DNA of 64,000 nt from Paralithodes platypus (Eukaryota > Arthropoda > Malacostraca > Decapoda > Lithodidae), in contig CM064539.1 in assembly GCA_032716605.1 (NCBI GenBank), positions 3,104,550 through 3,168,549 of the forward strand, in the 5' to 3' direction. The notes beneath the pieces were generated by a model. That model was given only the letters and a program-made list of their open reading frames with translations. It was not told the origin of the DNA and did no database searches. This document shows, one piece after another, positions 53,477 through 63,955 of this stretch (the first letter of the stretch is position 1; every line of letters starts with the position of its first letter). A program made the translations under genes and the position numbers.

Positions 53477-53482
<6 letters not shown>
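53246..53482 (-). mobile_element. LINE 3' coding fragment
   Basis: Matches 19270-19495 (GGAGTTTGAAGCAATTTAAA, GGTTGGAGAGTTGCACAGAG, GGAGGTGGTATGCACTG). On the minus strand it covers the region after the WGG motif of the RT C-terminus. It ends at an (AT)n tract, like the copy at 19.8 kb. Confidence 0.75.
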
Positions 53483-53531
<49 letters not shown>

Positions 53532-53570
53532 AAGAGAGAGAGAGAGATAGGTGGGGGGGGGGGGGAGGGG
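53483..53570. repeat. (AT)n, (AG)n and G tract
   Basis: (AT)n at 53483-53528, AG at 53534-53549, and a G run near 53554-53568. Confidence 0.95.
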
Positions 53571-53743
53571 TCACTCGCATGTCGGTTGATGAATAAATAC
53601 ATACACGATTTCCATGCTTATGATCTCTTAACATATTGAGGTATCCGGGAAGAGTGTTCATATTACTACCCCGCTGCCGCCCGGCTTGTGTATGTTGCCG
53701 CTTATGGAACTCGGATATTGCCTCCAGCCCCTGATAATACCCC

Positions 53744-53912
53744 GCATTATTGAGGGGTCTTATAAGGGGGTACTACTCGCCTTTTATGGACCCCCTTCTC
53801 CCTCATGTTTAGCATATACCCCACAATATTGAGGGGGTCTTAAGGGGGTACTCCTCGCTTTTTGTGGATCCCCTTCTCCCTCATGTTTAGCATATACCTC
53901 ACAATATTGAGG
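53744..53912 (-). repeat. ~80-bp tandem duplication of a TB-like tip
   Basis: Two units, each with AAGGGGGTACT, a CTTTTTGTGGA-like patch, CCCCTTCTCCCTCATGTTTA and CACAATATTGAGG. The first part matches the TB right tip (GGACCCCTTTCTCCCTCATG). There is no TB core. Confidence 0.7.
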
Positions 53913-54559
53913 TCCGGTAGCCACACCATGCCTGGGGTCTTAAGGGACCTATAGCTTGTTCATTTAAGCTAGCGAGAAATTGACTTATCCCCTTAGGACC
54001 CAAAGTCCAAAGAAATAGGGTGGTTAGCATGGAAGTAAAGAAGTCCTTGCATGATAGTGTGGTAATCCCGATATTAACTTAACCCATAAATTGCGAGCGT
54101 CCTCTATACACGTTTTTGTAGTGCAGTGCGAGCGTCCTCTATAGAGCCAGCACATAAAGAACCCTATCAAAGTACCCCAGTGGCACTCAAAACATAGCAA
54201 TATGTGATTAGGTGAGATAATTCCCCTTCATTACTTGCTACCACTCCTTCATGTGTCCCAACCCCACCTCCCTTCCCCTTCTCCCCCCCTCCTCAATTAT
54301 CAGCTATTTCTCTTATTATTTCCCCTTTCATCGGGTAATTTTCCGCACGAATTTCTCTCACACGGTCTCTTTAACACAGGCGAGGCAGCTATAGATCCTT
54401 GCAACACAGAGACTTCTAGTGCAAGGCCTCGGAGAGAAAGGTTATTTGCTGCCCGGGTTCTCGCCTCATGATACGAACGGGCGGCAATACTACATCTTTT
54501 TCACCACCCAAATACTATTCCCACTTCTTTTATTGCTCTTAAATTAGCATATGTTCATA
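53913..54559. other. Non-coding stretch with dispersed repeat
   Basis: 54174-54250 matches 9851-9932. A short GCGAGCGTCCTCTATA duplication lies near 54085-54145. No gene was recognised. Confidence 0.45.
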
Positions 54560-54795
54560 TTAACCCTCTCACGACCATATGATGTAGAGGTTGCCAGATT
54601 AGCAATAAGAAATAGAGTTCTCTCACTCTTATAATTACCTCTCCAAAATTAGTTTTCTGCCCACAGCTAACTCAAAGACACCTGCAGAGGTTAAATTAAC
54701 TAAACTAAAGGTTTCTAAATATCCCTGATGGTAACAAAGGTTTTAAAGTATCCCTAATAGGCTCAAAATTGCGTCAAGAACGTGAGAGGGTTTAA
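54560..54795 (+). mobile_element. TD-family MITE, single unit
   Basis: TTAACCCTCTCACGACCATATG to GAACGTGAGAGGGTTTAA, 236 bp. Both tips carry CACG/CGTG, so left and right tips have changed in step compared with CGACATATG copies. Confidence 0.8.
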
Positions 54796-54841
54796 AGCAA
54801 AATAGGTGCATCCGGTTAAGAATAATGATATATATGGTAAA

Positions 54842-54920
54842 TATGACCATTTTCGTCGGAATAGAAACAAATACCTTCGCATGGTGGAACCTTTAAACAA
54901 AAATAGGCTTCGCCGTTTAA
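54842..54920 (+). repeat. Second part of dispersed repeat shared with 10.0 kb
   Basis: ATTTTCGTCGGAATAGAAAC and ATACCTTCGCATGG match 9974-10030. Confidence 0.6.
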
Positions 54921-54951
54921 AGGTTAAGGGAGCGAAGCAAGGACGTTGGTA

Positions 54952-55357
54952 AAGAGACTCAAGCCAAGAGTGAGAGGGGTGGAAATGAGTTACTTAAGAA
55001 GTGCATGTGGAGTTACATGGAGGGATAGACAGACGAATGAGGAAGTACGAGAGAGGTGTGGTGTGGACGTAGATGTGCTGGAAAGTGTGAAAGGAACACC
55101 TTGAGATGATTCAGCTATGTGGAACGTATGGGAAGTGAGAGTATTACTAAGAAAGTGTATGAGAGTGAGGTGGAAGGTCAGAGAGGAAGAGGTAGACTGA
55201 GTGAGAGGTGGAAGGATGGAGTTGAGAAGTATATGAGCGAAGGCGGTGCTAGATGGGAGGAGGGGCGTCGACTGACTGGGTGACAGAGGTGCACGAGGGT
55301 GCTTCGTTCATGGCCATCCCTTCGGGGATCACGGCGTCCGGCAATAGATAGATAGAC
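54952..55357 (+). mobile_element. LINE 3' end with (ATAG)n tail
   Basis: Plus-strand copy of the (GATA)n LINE. MSYLRSACGVTWRDRQTNEE is readable at ~54990, then frameshifts, then VYESEVEGQRGRGRLSERWK. The end CGGCAATAGATAGATAG is the tail. Confidence 0.8.
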
Positions 55358-55561
55358 AACCATACCCAGATTTTTGTCATCATTCTTTGCTCTTCTGATG
55401 TCCTATTGGTATACAAAGCGAAGCAAAAGACAACATAGTATATCTTTGACATTCCCGTTTGCATTTTCTTTTCACAGTGTAATAATGCGAAATAATTTTA
55501 TCATATTCTCAAATCCAAAGAACAAGTGAAAAACAGGAAGCAAGTGCAGCAATATGAGTGC

Positions 55562-55857
55562 TTGAGGGAGCCCACCTCGCTTTCTTTCTCTTTCTCTCCC
55601 TCTCTCTTTGGCTTGTATCCATTCGGCCCCATTCAGCCTACTGTTTTGAATTTGAGTTTTTTTCGATAGAAAAATGTCTCCGGCGAAGCCGGATTTCTTT
55701 ATACAATGCTGGCTCGCTATCGCTCGCCAGGAAAAAATCGACACCTGGATGGGGATAAACGTCTTAAAACAGTTGGCTGAATGGGGCCGAATGGATACAA
55801 GCCAAGGAAAGAGAGAAAAGGAGAGACAAATAATAAAAAGCCGGTGACCCCCCTTAG
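55562..55857 (+). mobile_element. TA-family foldback, left arm deleted
   Basis: Left tip TTGAGGGAGCCCACCTCGC (TA2), right tip GCCGGTGACCCCCCTTAG (TA3). About 85 bp of the left arm are missing, so the pairing is partial. Both terminal TTAAs carry a mutation. Confidence 0.8.
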
Positions 55858-56235
55858 GAGGAGTGAGACCGACAACTGAATTACGAGGTACACATTTTCG
55901 TAATTATCTTGAAAGCAATTGCAAGCCTAATAGAATTAGTAAAGTGTTGCAACATATATTCTAAATTGTTATTAGAATAAAACTTGCATACTATTACCTC
56001 TGTATTCTTAGGAGAGAAGCATGAATGTGTAAGCTGTAACATTCACACACACACACACACACACACATCATGTAAGGAATTTCTACGACATCGGACGGCC
56101 CTGGCAAGATTTTGGATGGCACAATGGACAATACCTAACCAATACTTACACTAATCTGCCAACAAATGTCGGACATGTGGTTTCTGTGACTGCGCCTGTT
56201 GAGAATAAAATGATGAAGGCCTCACTACGATGACT
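55858..56235. other. Non-coding stretch
   Basis: (CA)n at 56047-56066. Nothing else was recognised. Confidence 0.35.
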
Positions 56236-56421
56236 AATTTGACCTTACATTCTTGCTAACATTAGACGGTTTTATGCAGTTTAAGAAGGTTTAAATTTGT
56301 TAAAATTATTTCTTGAAATATAATCTACCTCTTTGAGTCATAAAGGAAAATTGTAAGTTAAAGAAAGTCGTCTAATAGTAACCAGAAGATGAAAATTACT
56401 TCATCGTGCTGGAAGGGTTAA
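56236..56421 (+). mobile_element. Old TC-family copy
   Basis: TTAGACGGTTTTATGCAGTT and AAGTCGTCTAATAGT pair as in TC; the right tip is GTGCTGGAAGGGTTAA, the left tip is not clear. Strongly diverged. Confidence 0.55.
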
Positions 56422-56713
56422 CAAAATAGTAGCCATCAAGCAACGTTAACTCTCACAAAAAAATATATAGATTAGATCTCTTTGATGACTACTATTCACT
56501 ACACGAGTGAATAGGATTTTGTTGAGGAAACTATTGAAAGCAAAGCCCTTGAAAGTGGAAGGGTTAACTGTAGCTACGGATAAATTTATCTTTTAGAATT
56601 GAGAAGCATGGGAATTAGAGTCTTCGGGACATCGGTGAGGCTTTTTCTATTGCTCTAGAATATATCGAAAGCCTTTGCTCTAAATATCTTTGCCTTTCCT
56701 CTCTCTTTTCCTC

Positions 56714-56754
<41 letters not shown>

Positions 56755-57154
56755 AAATCTTTCTTCCTCCCATCCCTCATCGCCCGTCCTCTCACACCAG
56801 CACCGATAACTACCAATAAATTTCACTCCCCTCCTATTCTCTCAGCCTTCTCGTATTTTTTCTTCCATCACTCACATCATTCTCTCCCTTTCCCACCTTC
56901 TGAAGTTATGCATAAGACTTCCTTTTCATTTGTATTTGTCCTAATAATTTCTTCAGGCGATTTGCAAGCTCGGTACGGTAATTTGCTGGAGGGAATCGGG
57001 GTGGTGAGGGAGCCTTTTCTTCAAACATCCCTTAGTTGGAGGCTTATTATCTCTACAAGAATTATTTATGCCTGGTCACTTCGATGGGAATGAAAGATCT
57101 GTGTGGCTAGCCTAGCAACTTCAATATATACATATAAATAGTCCTGGTATTGCA
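56422..57154. other. Non-coding stretch
   Basis: A TCTG/TC compound microsatellite lies at 56713-56753. A 61-residue frame at 56908 starts with a hydrophobic stretch but has no other support. Confidence 0.35.
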
Positions 57155-57637
57155 TTGATGCTCTTAACAGCAGGGATAGTACTTGCTCGAATAATGCTTT
57201 CCAGACTAATTTTCCAAATAGCAGAGCAGAGACTTCAAGAAACTCGAAGCACGACTGACACAATCTTCGTCACAAGACAGTTGATGCAAAAGTTGTATGA
57301 ATAAAATCTAGATCTTGTTTTTATAGACCTTAGGAAGGTTGTTGATAGCATTAACCATGCAGGCTTATGGGCTATCCTAACCAAGCTCATTCCTTAGAAG
57401 TTTCTTAGCATTCTAAAAAGTTTCTACAATGGTATGTACACTTGCGTGATGAGGGCAGAAATCAGACCCTTTCTTAGTTGAAGTCGCTATGGAGCAGGGC
57501 TGTGTTCTTGCTCCTATCCTATTCAATCTTTTCTTAGCAGCCGTTAAGAAACTGAGTCATAGCAGAATGACCCCAAGAGATGGAGTAAAAGTTAAATACC
57601 GTTTTGATGGAAACCTATTCAGTCTACGTCGGCTGCG
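57155..57637 (+). mobile_element. Degenerate LINE reverse transcriptase, N-terminal palm
   Basis: Plus-strand frames read LLTAGIVLARIMLSRLIFQI, TRSTTDTIFVTRQLMQKLYE, DLVFIDLRKVVDSINHAGLW, then after a frameshift QGCVLAPILFNLFLAAVKKL and DGVKVKYRFDGNLFSLRRL. These correspond to RT motifs for template grip, the first catalytic Asp region (FIDL), and QGCxLxPxLFN. Several stops and one shift make it a pseudogene. Its clade differs from the other LINEs here. Confidence 0.88.
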
Positions 57638-58026
57638 GACTACAACATAGACCTTCAATACTTAAGTCTTAGAACTACAACATAGACCTTCAATACTTAA
57701 GTCTTAGAACTACAACATAGACCTTCAATACTTAAGTCTTAGAACTACAACATAGACCTTCAATACTTAAGTCTTAGAACTACAACATAGACCTTCAATA
57801 CTTAAGTCTTAGAACTACAACATAGACCTTCAATACTTAAGTCTTAGAACTACAACATAGACCTTCAATACTTAAGTCTTAGAACTACAACATAGACCTT
57901 CAATACTTAAGTCTTAGAACTACAACATAGACCTTCAATACTTAAGTCTTAGAACTACAACATAGACCTTCAATACTTAAGTCTTAGAACTACAACATAG
58001 ACCTTCAATACTTAAGTCTTAGAACT
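57638..58026 (+). repeat. 35-bp array inside RT catalytic box, 11 copies
   Basis: Unit CTACAACATAGACCTTCAAT plus ACTTAAGTCTTAGAA. The unit contains codons for DLQY, and the sequence after the last copy reads ADDCAL, so the array lies between the two halves of the YADD motif. Copies are nearly identical. Confidence 0.93.
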
Positions 58027-58575
58027 TTTGTTGCTGATGACTGCGCTCTCACACATTTGAGGAGCTACAACACGGGCTCGCTACACTGATGACGGTACAT
58101 GATTCACTTAGTTTCCAAGGGACTGAAGTTCCAAAAGACCGAAGATCTAAAATTCACGCCAGAACTGTCCAACCGCTTACATAAATGAGGAACAACTAAC
58201 TACTTCAATACTTAAGTCTTAGAACTATAACATAGACCTTCAATACTTAAGTCTTAGAACTACAACATAGACCTTCAATACTTAAGTCTTAGAACTACAA
58301 CATAGACCTTCAATACTTAAGTCTTAGAACTACAACATAGACCTTCAATACTTAAGTCTTAGAACTACAACATAGACCTTCAATACTTAAGTCTTAGAAC
58401 TTTTGTTGCTGATGACTGCGCTCTCACACATTTGAGGAGCTACAACACGGGCTCACTACACTGATGACGGTACATGAATCACTTAGTTTCCAAGAGACTG
58501 AAGTTCCAAAAGACCGAAGATCTAAAATCCACGCCAGAACTATCCAACCGTTTACATAAATGAGGAATAACTAAC
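58027..58575 (+). mobile_element. RT continuation, duplicated around a second array
   Basis: 58027-58200 starts TTTTGTTGCTGATGACTGCG (ADDCALTHLRS) and recurs at 58400-58575 with few differences. Between them is a 35-bp array of 5-6 units. Together this is one array-plus-flank block copied once. Confidence 0.88.
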
Positions 58576-58793
58576 TAAAAATTTAGGCCAATTTACTTAT
58601 TTTGAAATACCACATTCTACTTATCGGTATATTAAAATACACACACAATATTGAAACCTATCATTAGTGGGCCTTTAATTGCCTTATCCCAATAGGCAAT
58701 GGAATACACCTCTCTAATACAGCCGCTTCTATTCAAGCTAAAGCTATACAACTGATTAAATAGAGAAGGTGACTATAGACAACCAATATAATT

Positions 58794-59122
58794 TAACCCT
58801 TACTGTACCAGCGACGGTATACAGCCGTCAGTAATAAAGTAACTCGTCAGTTCCAGCGACGGAAGATCGCCGTCAGTACTATGCGGTCCTTGTAACTGCC
58901 CGTATCGAGCGGTACTTGGCACCTTGAATTGTACGCACTGCTCCGAGACCTTGGCAACACTTCTCAGCCTGGATCAAGGCCTGTGGGTGCTAGCTGGGAC
59001 AGTATGCCTCCAGATTTCGGGGTGAGAGGGTATTCTCTCTTGATTCTGAAGTCATTTTGGCCAAAATGCTTGGTACTGGAGGGTACATTTATAGTAATAC
59101 CCTCTGGTACAGTAGGGGTTAA
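58794..59122 (-). mobile_element. TE-family TTAA MITE, copy 3
   Basis: TTAACCCTTACTGTACCAGC to GGTACAGTAGGGGTTAA, 329 bp, opposite orientation to copies 1 and 2. The GACGGTATACAGCCGTC patch at the left is a hairpin. Confidence 0.8.
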
Positions 59123-59506
59123 GAGCTCTTGATCTACTTTTGGTTAGAAACTCATATAGTGTAAGTCCATCTAATTGAACCAATATATAACATTCTAAAT
59201 ACGGGTGCCAATGTTAGTAGAATGATTAACCTCAATATATATCGAACAAGCAATCACTCTTGGTATTTGGAATTTGATTATTCTGTATTTTCACATATGA
59301 ACTCTTGTCTACTTAGAACAAATTCCCCCGGATTTTCCTAGCCATTCAAGGCATTGATAACTATCTTGTTTTATCTTAGCTACAACCTATCTATCAATCT
59401 ATATAGTGAGGCCCGACCCCCACTTTTATTTTATATATATCAGGATTGATCTATTTGAATCGGAGGGATAAGGCTATCTCAATAATCCCTCTAATTATAA
59501 AAACCC
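59123..59506. other. AT-rich non-coding stretch
   Basis: No repeat or gene was recognised. Confidence 0.3.
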
Positions 59507-59722
59507 TTAACCCCTTCTGTACCGGTGCTGTACTTTTCATTATGTTCTGTTAAATATTTGGCAATTTTGTTCAGCTTAGGATGAAGGTCTACCCATTAAA
59601 AGGGTACAGTCTATCTCAATTATTCCTTTTAGCTACAATATATCCTTCCCAAGCTTCATAAAATCGTCTAAATGTAGCTGAAATTATATATAAAAAGACA
59701 TTGCCGGTACTGAAGGGGTTAA
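59507..59722 (+). mobile_element. TC-family TTAA MITE
   Basis: TTAACCCCTTCTGTACCGG to GCCGGTACTGAAGGGGTTAA, 216 bp, with well matched tips. Confidence 0.85.
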
Positions 59723-59909
59723 TAAAGTTAATATAAATCGTCTAGGGGTAGCTGGAGTCAAAGCAAATTGGTGTTAGCTGCTTGAAAGGGATATTGATTT
59801 ACCAGAGTAAATTTTGTTAACAACTTTCAGAAAATTCCATCCTTTACCAACTGAAGTCTTGATACTTAAAATGAGAAATGTGAAAAACTTTTACTTCTAT
59901 GAATCACAT

Positions 59910-59912
<3 letters not shown>

Positions 59913-59981
<69 letters not shown>
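59913..59981 (+). repeat. (TC)n microsatellite
   Basis: About 34 uninterrupted units. Confidence 0.97.
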
Positions 59982-59983
<2 letters not shown>

Positions 59984-59984
<1 letters not shown>

Positions 59985-60251
59985 GTTGAGAGCTCTTGAT
60001 ATCTTCGTTGGAGACACGCAGACTACGAGGTCAGCTCATTGAAGTATTTAAAATACTTAATGGGTTTGACAATGTGGATTATAGCAAAATGTTAAGCCTC
60101 AATATGAATACAACACGCAATCATGGCTGGAAATTAGAATTGAAAAGGTTCAGCACTAGTACCTGTGGAAACATTTTCATATATAAGATCTTTTCTACCT
60201 GGAACAAACTTATCCTTATAAGTTATAAACAGCTCTTCAGTAGAGCAGTTG
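59984..60251 (+). mobile_element. LINE RT C-terminus, left part of interrupted copy
   Basis: The frame reads SLETRRLRGQLIEVFKILNG, NTTRNHGWKLELKRFST and STWNKL, the C-terminus of a CR1-like ORF2. It is interrupted by another LINE at 60252. The rest (SVEQLKKRVDNILHTL then stop) continues at 61020-61070. Confidence 0.85.
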
Positions 60252-61019
60252 TTGTTGTTGTTGTTCCCTAAGCTGCCTGGCCGAACAGCCCCGAGTCCCT
60301 GAGGAAGGCCATGGCCACGATCGGGCTTTCCCACAGAGCTATCATTGAGTGTAGATTGTGTTGTTGGCGTAAGTGGTTGTGTGAAATGCAGTCTTCTATG
60401 ATGTGTTTAATGGTATGGGGTGCTGTGTTACATCCCGGGCAGGCGTCGACAACGGAGTCATCCAGTCTCTTCTGATAGCTCAGGAGAGCTGGATGGTGTC
60501 CGCATCTCAGCCTGGCCAGGTGGACTCTGTCCTCGCGAGGAAGGGAGGATTCGGAAGGATGGATTTCGGGAGGTCGTGCATGCAGCTGCGTGTTGTCTGT
60601 GAGTGAGTGGATGGATCGGTGAGAGATATGAGTATGGATGTGCTTCTGGAAGTTGGTTCGGGTGGGCAGGGAGGGAGAAGGACAATAATTGTGTGTGATA
60701 CCGTGTGCTGGGTGTTGTTTTTATATTTCTTGGTGTCTGTGGGTGTGTTGCCATGTAGTTTAGTGGGTGGTCTTGGTTCGTGGAGGCTGCTGTCAGGAAT
60801 TGAGTGCCTCTCATGTCCAGATGGTCTTTGACTTTGAGGATTTTGGTTTCTTGATGTAGGTGATCTGTGGGTGCAGTAGCTGTGCAGCCTGTAATGATCT
60901 TCAGGGCTTTGTTTTGAATAGTCTGTAAGGTCTTATGATGTGTTTCAGCTAGGTTAGAAGCCCAGGCTGGGCTTGCGGCCTTGGAGCGGCTTCGGTCGCG
61001 CCGGGAATTTCCACACCTC
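60252..61019 (-). mobile_element. 5'-truncated LINE with (AAC)n tail, nested
   Basis: Minus-strand frames read AWASNLAETHHKTLQTIQNK, ALKIITGCTATAPTDHLHQE, then ACPGCNTAPHTIKHIIEDC and GLFGQAA followed by stop and (AAC)n. The CxxC-x(n)-H-x(n)-C end is a zinc-knuckle-like motif found at the C-terminus of several jockey-superfamily LINEs. TCAGTAGAGCAGTTG flanks it at 60237-60251 and 61020-61034. The middle part carries frameshifts. Confidence 0.9.
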
Positions 61020-61075
61020 TCAGTAGAGCAGTTGAAGAAGAGAGTAGATAATATTTTGCACACTCTGTAATGAGT
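61020..61075 (+). mobile_element. Right part of interrupted LINE
   Basis: Begins with the 15-bp duplication and reads SVEQLKKRVDNILHTL then TAA, completing the ORF2 end that starts at 59984. Confidence 0.8.
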
Positions 61076-61164
61076 GTAGTGCATTAAACAGTCTCTCTCC
61101 TTCCACTTCCAGTATCTCCTCGGAATGGACCGCAAGGTCTCTGAGATAATACCTATTCCTTGTA

Positions 61165-61357
61165 ACTCTCTCTCTCTCTCTCTCTCTCTTTCTCAATAAA
61201 GAATCAAAATCAATCTCTCTCTCTCTCTCTCTACGGACCTGCTGTTTTTACCCCCCACTTTCCTCTCTCTTACATTTAAACTTCTTCTCTCTCTCTCTCT
61301 CTCTCTCCATGCCTGCTGTTTGTACCCCCCCACTTTCCTCTCTCTTACATTTAAACT

Positions 61358-61402
<45 letters not shown>

Positions 61403-61595
61403 CCTGCTGTTTGTAGCCCCCCACTTTCCTCTCTCTTACATTTAAACTTCTTCTCTCTCTCTCTCTCTCTCCATGCCTGCTGTTTGTTCCCCCCCACTTT
61501 CCTCTCTCTTACATTTAAACTTCTTCTCTCTCTCTCTCTCTCTCTCCATGCCTGCTGTTTGTACCCCCCACTTTCCTCTCTCTTACATTTAAACT

Positions 61596-61640
<45 letters not shown>

Positions 61641-61840
61641 CCTGCTGTTTGTACCCCCCACTTTCCTCTCTCTTACATTTAAACTTCTTCTCTCTCTCTC
61701 TCTCTCTCCATGCCTGCTGTTTGTACCCCCCACTTTCCTCTCTCTTACATTTAAACTTCTTCTCTCTCTCTCTCTCCATGCCTGCTGTTTGTACCCCCCC
61801 CCCCCCTTTCCTCTCTCTTACATTTAAACTTTCCTGCACC
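61165..61840 (+). repeat. Compound (TC)n plus 55-bp unit, 8 copies
   Basis: Each unit is CATGCCTGCTGTTTGTACCC, a C run, ACTTTCCTCTCTCTTACATT and TAAACTTCTT, separated by (TC)n of 8 to 25 units. The CCCCCC runs vary in length. Confidence 0.95.
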
Positions 61841-61929
61841 TCACTTACACGCCCAAAACTTTCTGCCACTAATTATTTCCTATCTTGAAATATACAGTTA
61901 TAAATCTTTCTTTTTTTCTTTATCGAGAC

Positions 61930-62288
61930 CTCCATAATATTTTTTTTTCACTTTCTCTCTCTCTCTCTCTCTCTCTCTTTGGTTTGTATCCATTCGGCCC
62001 TATTCAGCCTACTGTTTTAAAACGTTTACCCCCATCCAGGTGTCAATATTTTCTTGGCGATCGGTAGCGAGCCAGCATATATATATTTTTGTTTTGACAG
62101 CAAGCTAAATTTGTACATTTTTCGATAGAAAAATGTCTCCGGCGAAGCCGGATTTCTCCATACAATGCAGGAAAGAAATCGACACCTGGATGGGGCTAAA
62201 CGTCTTAAAACAGTTTGCTGAATGGGGCCGAATGGATACAAGCCAAAGAAAGAGAGAGGAAAAAAAAAGGCGTAGTGGGCTCCCTTAA
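61930..62288 (+). mobile_element. TA-family foldback, left tip lost
   Basis: Left arm from TTTGGTTTGTATCCATTCGG, right tip GTAGTGGGCTCCCTTAA (TA2). The right arm lacks the CTCGCTATCGCTCGCC block (TACAATGCAGGAAAGAAATC). A (TC)n tract replaces the left tip. Confidence 0.75.
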
Positions 62289-62364
62289 CCCCTTCCGTAC
62301 GATAGTGGCCAGAAAAAGAGAGAAAAGGAGAGAAAGAGAAAAAATGCCGGTGACCCCCCCTTAA
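62285..62364. mobile_element. TC tip fused to TA tip
   Basis: TTAACCCCTTCCGTACG (TC left tip) runs after 26 bp into GAAAAGGAGAGAAAGAG and GCCGGTGACCCCCCCTTAA (TA3 right tip). The breakpoint is inside both elements. Confidence 0.7.
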
Positions 62365-62511
62365 AGCGAGTCGATCCCAGTATCTTGTCCTCCCTGTCAC
62401 ATCCTCAAGTCGTATTCGGTATTGCCAATCCACTCTTTACCTCCATAACTGCCCTTTGTCTCCTTCCTCTGTATACCACTGTCACACATGGACTCGAACC
62501 TCATACATTTA

Positions 62512-62531
62512 CTCTCTCTCTCTCTCTCTCC

Positions 62532-62569
<38 letters not shown>

Positions 62570-62572
62570 TAT
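62512..62572 (+). repeat. (TC)n microsatellite
   Basis: CT units with a CCTGTCTGTC interruption. Confidence 0.95.
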
Positions 62573-62674
62573 GTCTTGACTAACCTCCCTGCGCGTGGAG
62601 TGATACCTTCAACATGTGTCCCTCAGGGAGAGATAGTATTACAGTGAAGCTCTCTGCTCTCCCACACTCCCGTC

Positions 62675-63023
62675 TTAAGGGGAGGTTTTTAGTTTGTTCC
62701 CTAGATATCCTTCAAGCTTAAGATTACACCCCCTTGAGCCCCTTTCAAGAATTTTTTATTTTTCAAATTTGTACATTTTTCGGTAGAAAAATGTCCCGGC
62801 TGAAAGCCGGTTCCTCTTAAATTACAGGCTCGCTATCGCTCGCCAGGATAAAATCGACACCTAAATGGCACGAAAGGTCTTAAAATTGACAGAAATGGGT
62901 TGAAAATTCTTAAAATCGTCAAAATAATGGGGCAAACGTCTTACAATTAGAAAAACAATGGGGCTAAACATGAGGGAGAAAGGAGTCCAGAAAAAAGTCC
63001 CTCAAGTGGATATCTCCCCTTAA
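62675..63023 (+). mobile_element. TB-family TTAA element
   Basis: TTAAGGGGAGGTTTTTAG to GATATCTCCCCTTAA, 349 bp. Stem II is CCGGCT with AGCCGG, the same paired change as at 29584-29918. An extra TTTTTTATTTTTCAAA lies before stem I. Confidence 0.88.
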
Positions 63024-63499
63024 CTACGTGTCTGCTGCTGCTCTCTCTCTCTCTCTCTCTCATAGTATGATCAACCACGGCCCCTTAATCACTATGACAT
63101 CGTAATTAGCTTAAGAAGTACCGCTTGGAACTTAAGGGCAATCATTTATCTCTGTGACTTCCAAAGACGAATATTATCACGTAATAACCAACATATATTG
63201 AATACATAAACGTGTCTCTTGGTGATGAGAGGAGCAGGTCTTACTTCAGCAATGTGTAGGTGATTAAGACCGTCTTGTGCACACTCATCTAGGGCCATCT
63301 GAAAGGCATCATCTTAGTCCCATTAAGTTCTTACTTCCATCCCAGCCGGTCAGGTTACATAGGGTACCAGGCATAGTCAGTAGAGGGTCTGCTGCTAATT
63401 AAAAGGTCGGCGGATCGAACCCGTTCTGTCAAAATATAATTGGTAAAGAACAACCAAAATAAGTAGAAAACTTTATGTTCGCTTTCGTGTTGGTAGCTG
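63024..63499. other. Mostly non-coding; contains a tRNA-like patch
   Basis: (TC)n lies at 63040-63060. At 63365-63425, TAGTCAGTAGAGG (A-box-like), GCTGCTAATTAAAAGGTCG (tRNA-Ile-like anticodon region) and GGATCGAACCC (B-box-like) occur in tRNA order. The stems do not close, so it is at most a decayed tRNA-derived sequence. Confidence 0.45.
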
Positions 63500-63955
63500 A
63501 TGTGAAGGAAGGAGGAGAGGTAACCGGGAGGACGATGGGTCTTGAGGAGGAGAGAGGGAGGATCAGGGCGAGGAGGTAGGATTATCGGGAGGTGGAGGAC
63601 AGTTTATTGAGGAGGAGAGAGGTGGGATCATGGGGAAAGGGAGGATCAATGGGAGAAGGAGGAAAGATCATTGGAGGAGGAGAGAGGGAGGATCATGGCG
63701 AGGAGGGAAGGATCAAGGGGAGAAGGAGGATAGATGATTGGGGAGGGGGAGGGTCAAGGGGAGAAGGAGGAAATCTCAATGGAGGAGGAGAGGGGGGGGG
63801 GGGGGGTCATGGAGAAGAGGGAGGGTCAAGGGAAGAAAGGAAGGAGAATCACAAGGAGGAAAAAGAATCATGTAGAGGAGGATGTTGGGGAGGAGGGAGG
63901 AAGGATCGAGTAAGGTGGGGATAACTTTCATGGGGAGGAGGGAGGAGGAGGTAGG
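63500..63955 (+). repeat. Imperfect polypurine GGAGGA/GATCA repeat
   Basis: Irregular units such as GGAGGAGAGAGGGAGGATCA and GGGGAGAAGGAGGA, with a run of 14 G near 63800. No gene; the 110-residue Gly/Glu/Arg frame is a repeat artefact. Confidence 0.85.

Noticed and set aside
61351..61888. 162- and 172-residue frames on both strands
   Set aside because: They translate the compound (TC)n plus 55-bp repeat.
63365..63425. Functional tRNA-Ile gene
   Set aside because: A- and B-box-like sequences are in order, but acceptor and anticodon stems do not pair; kept only as tRNA-like.
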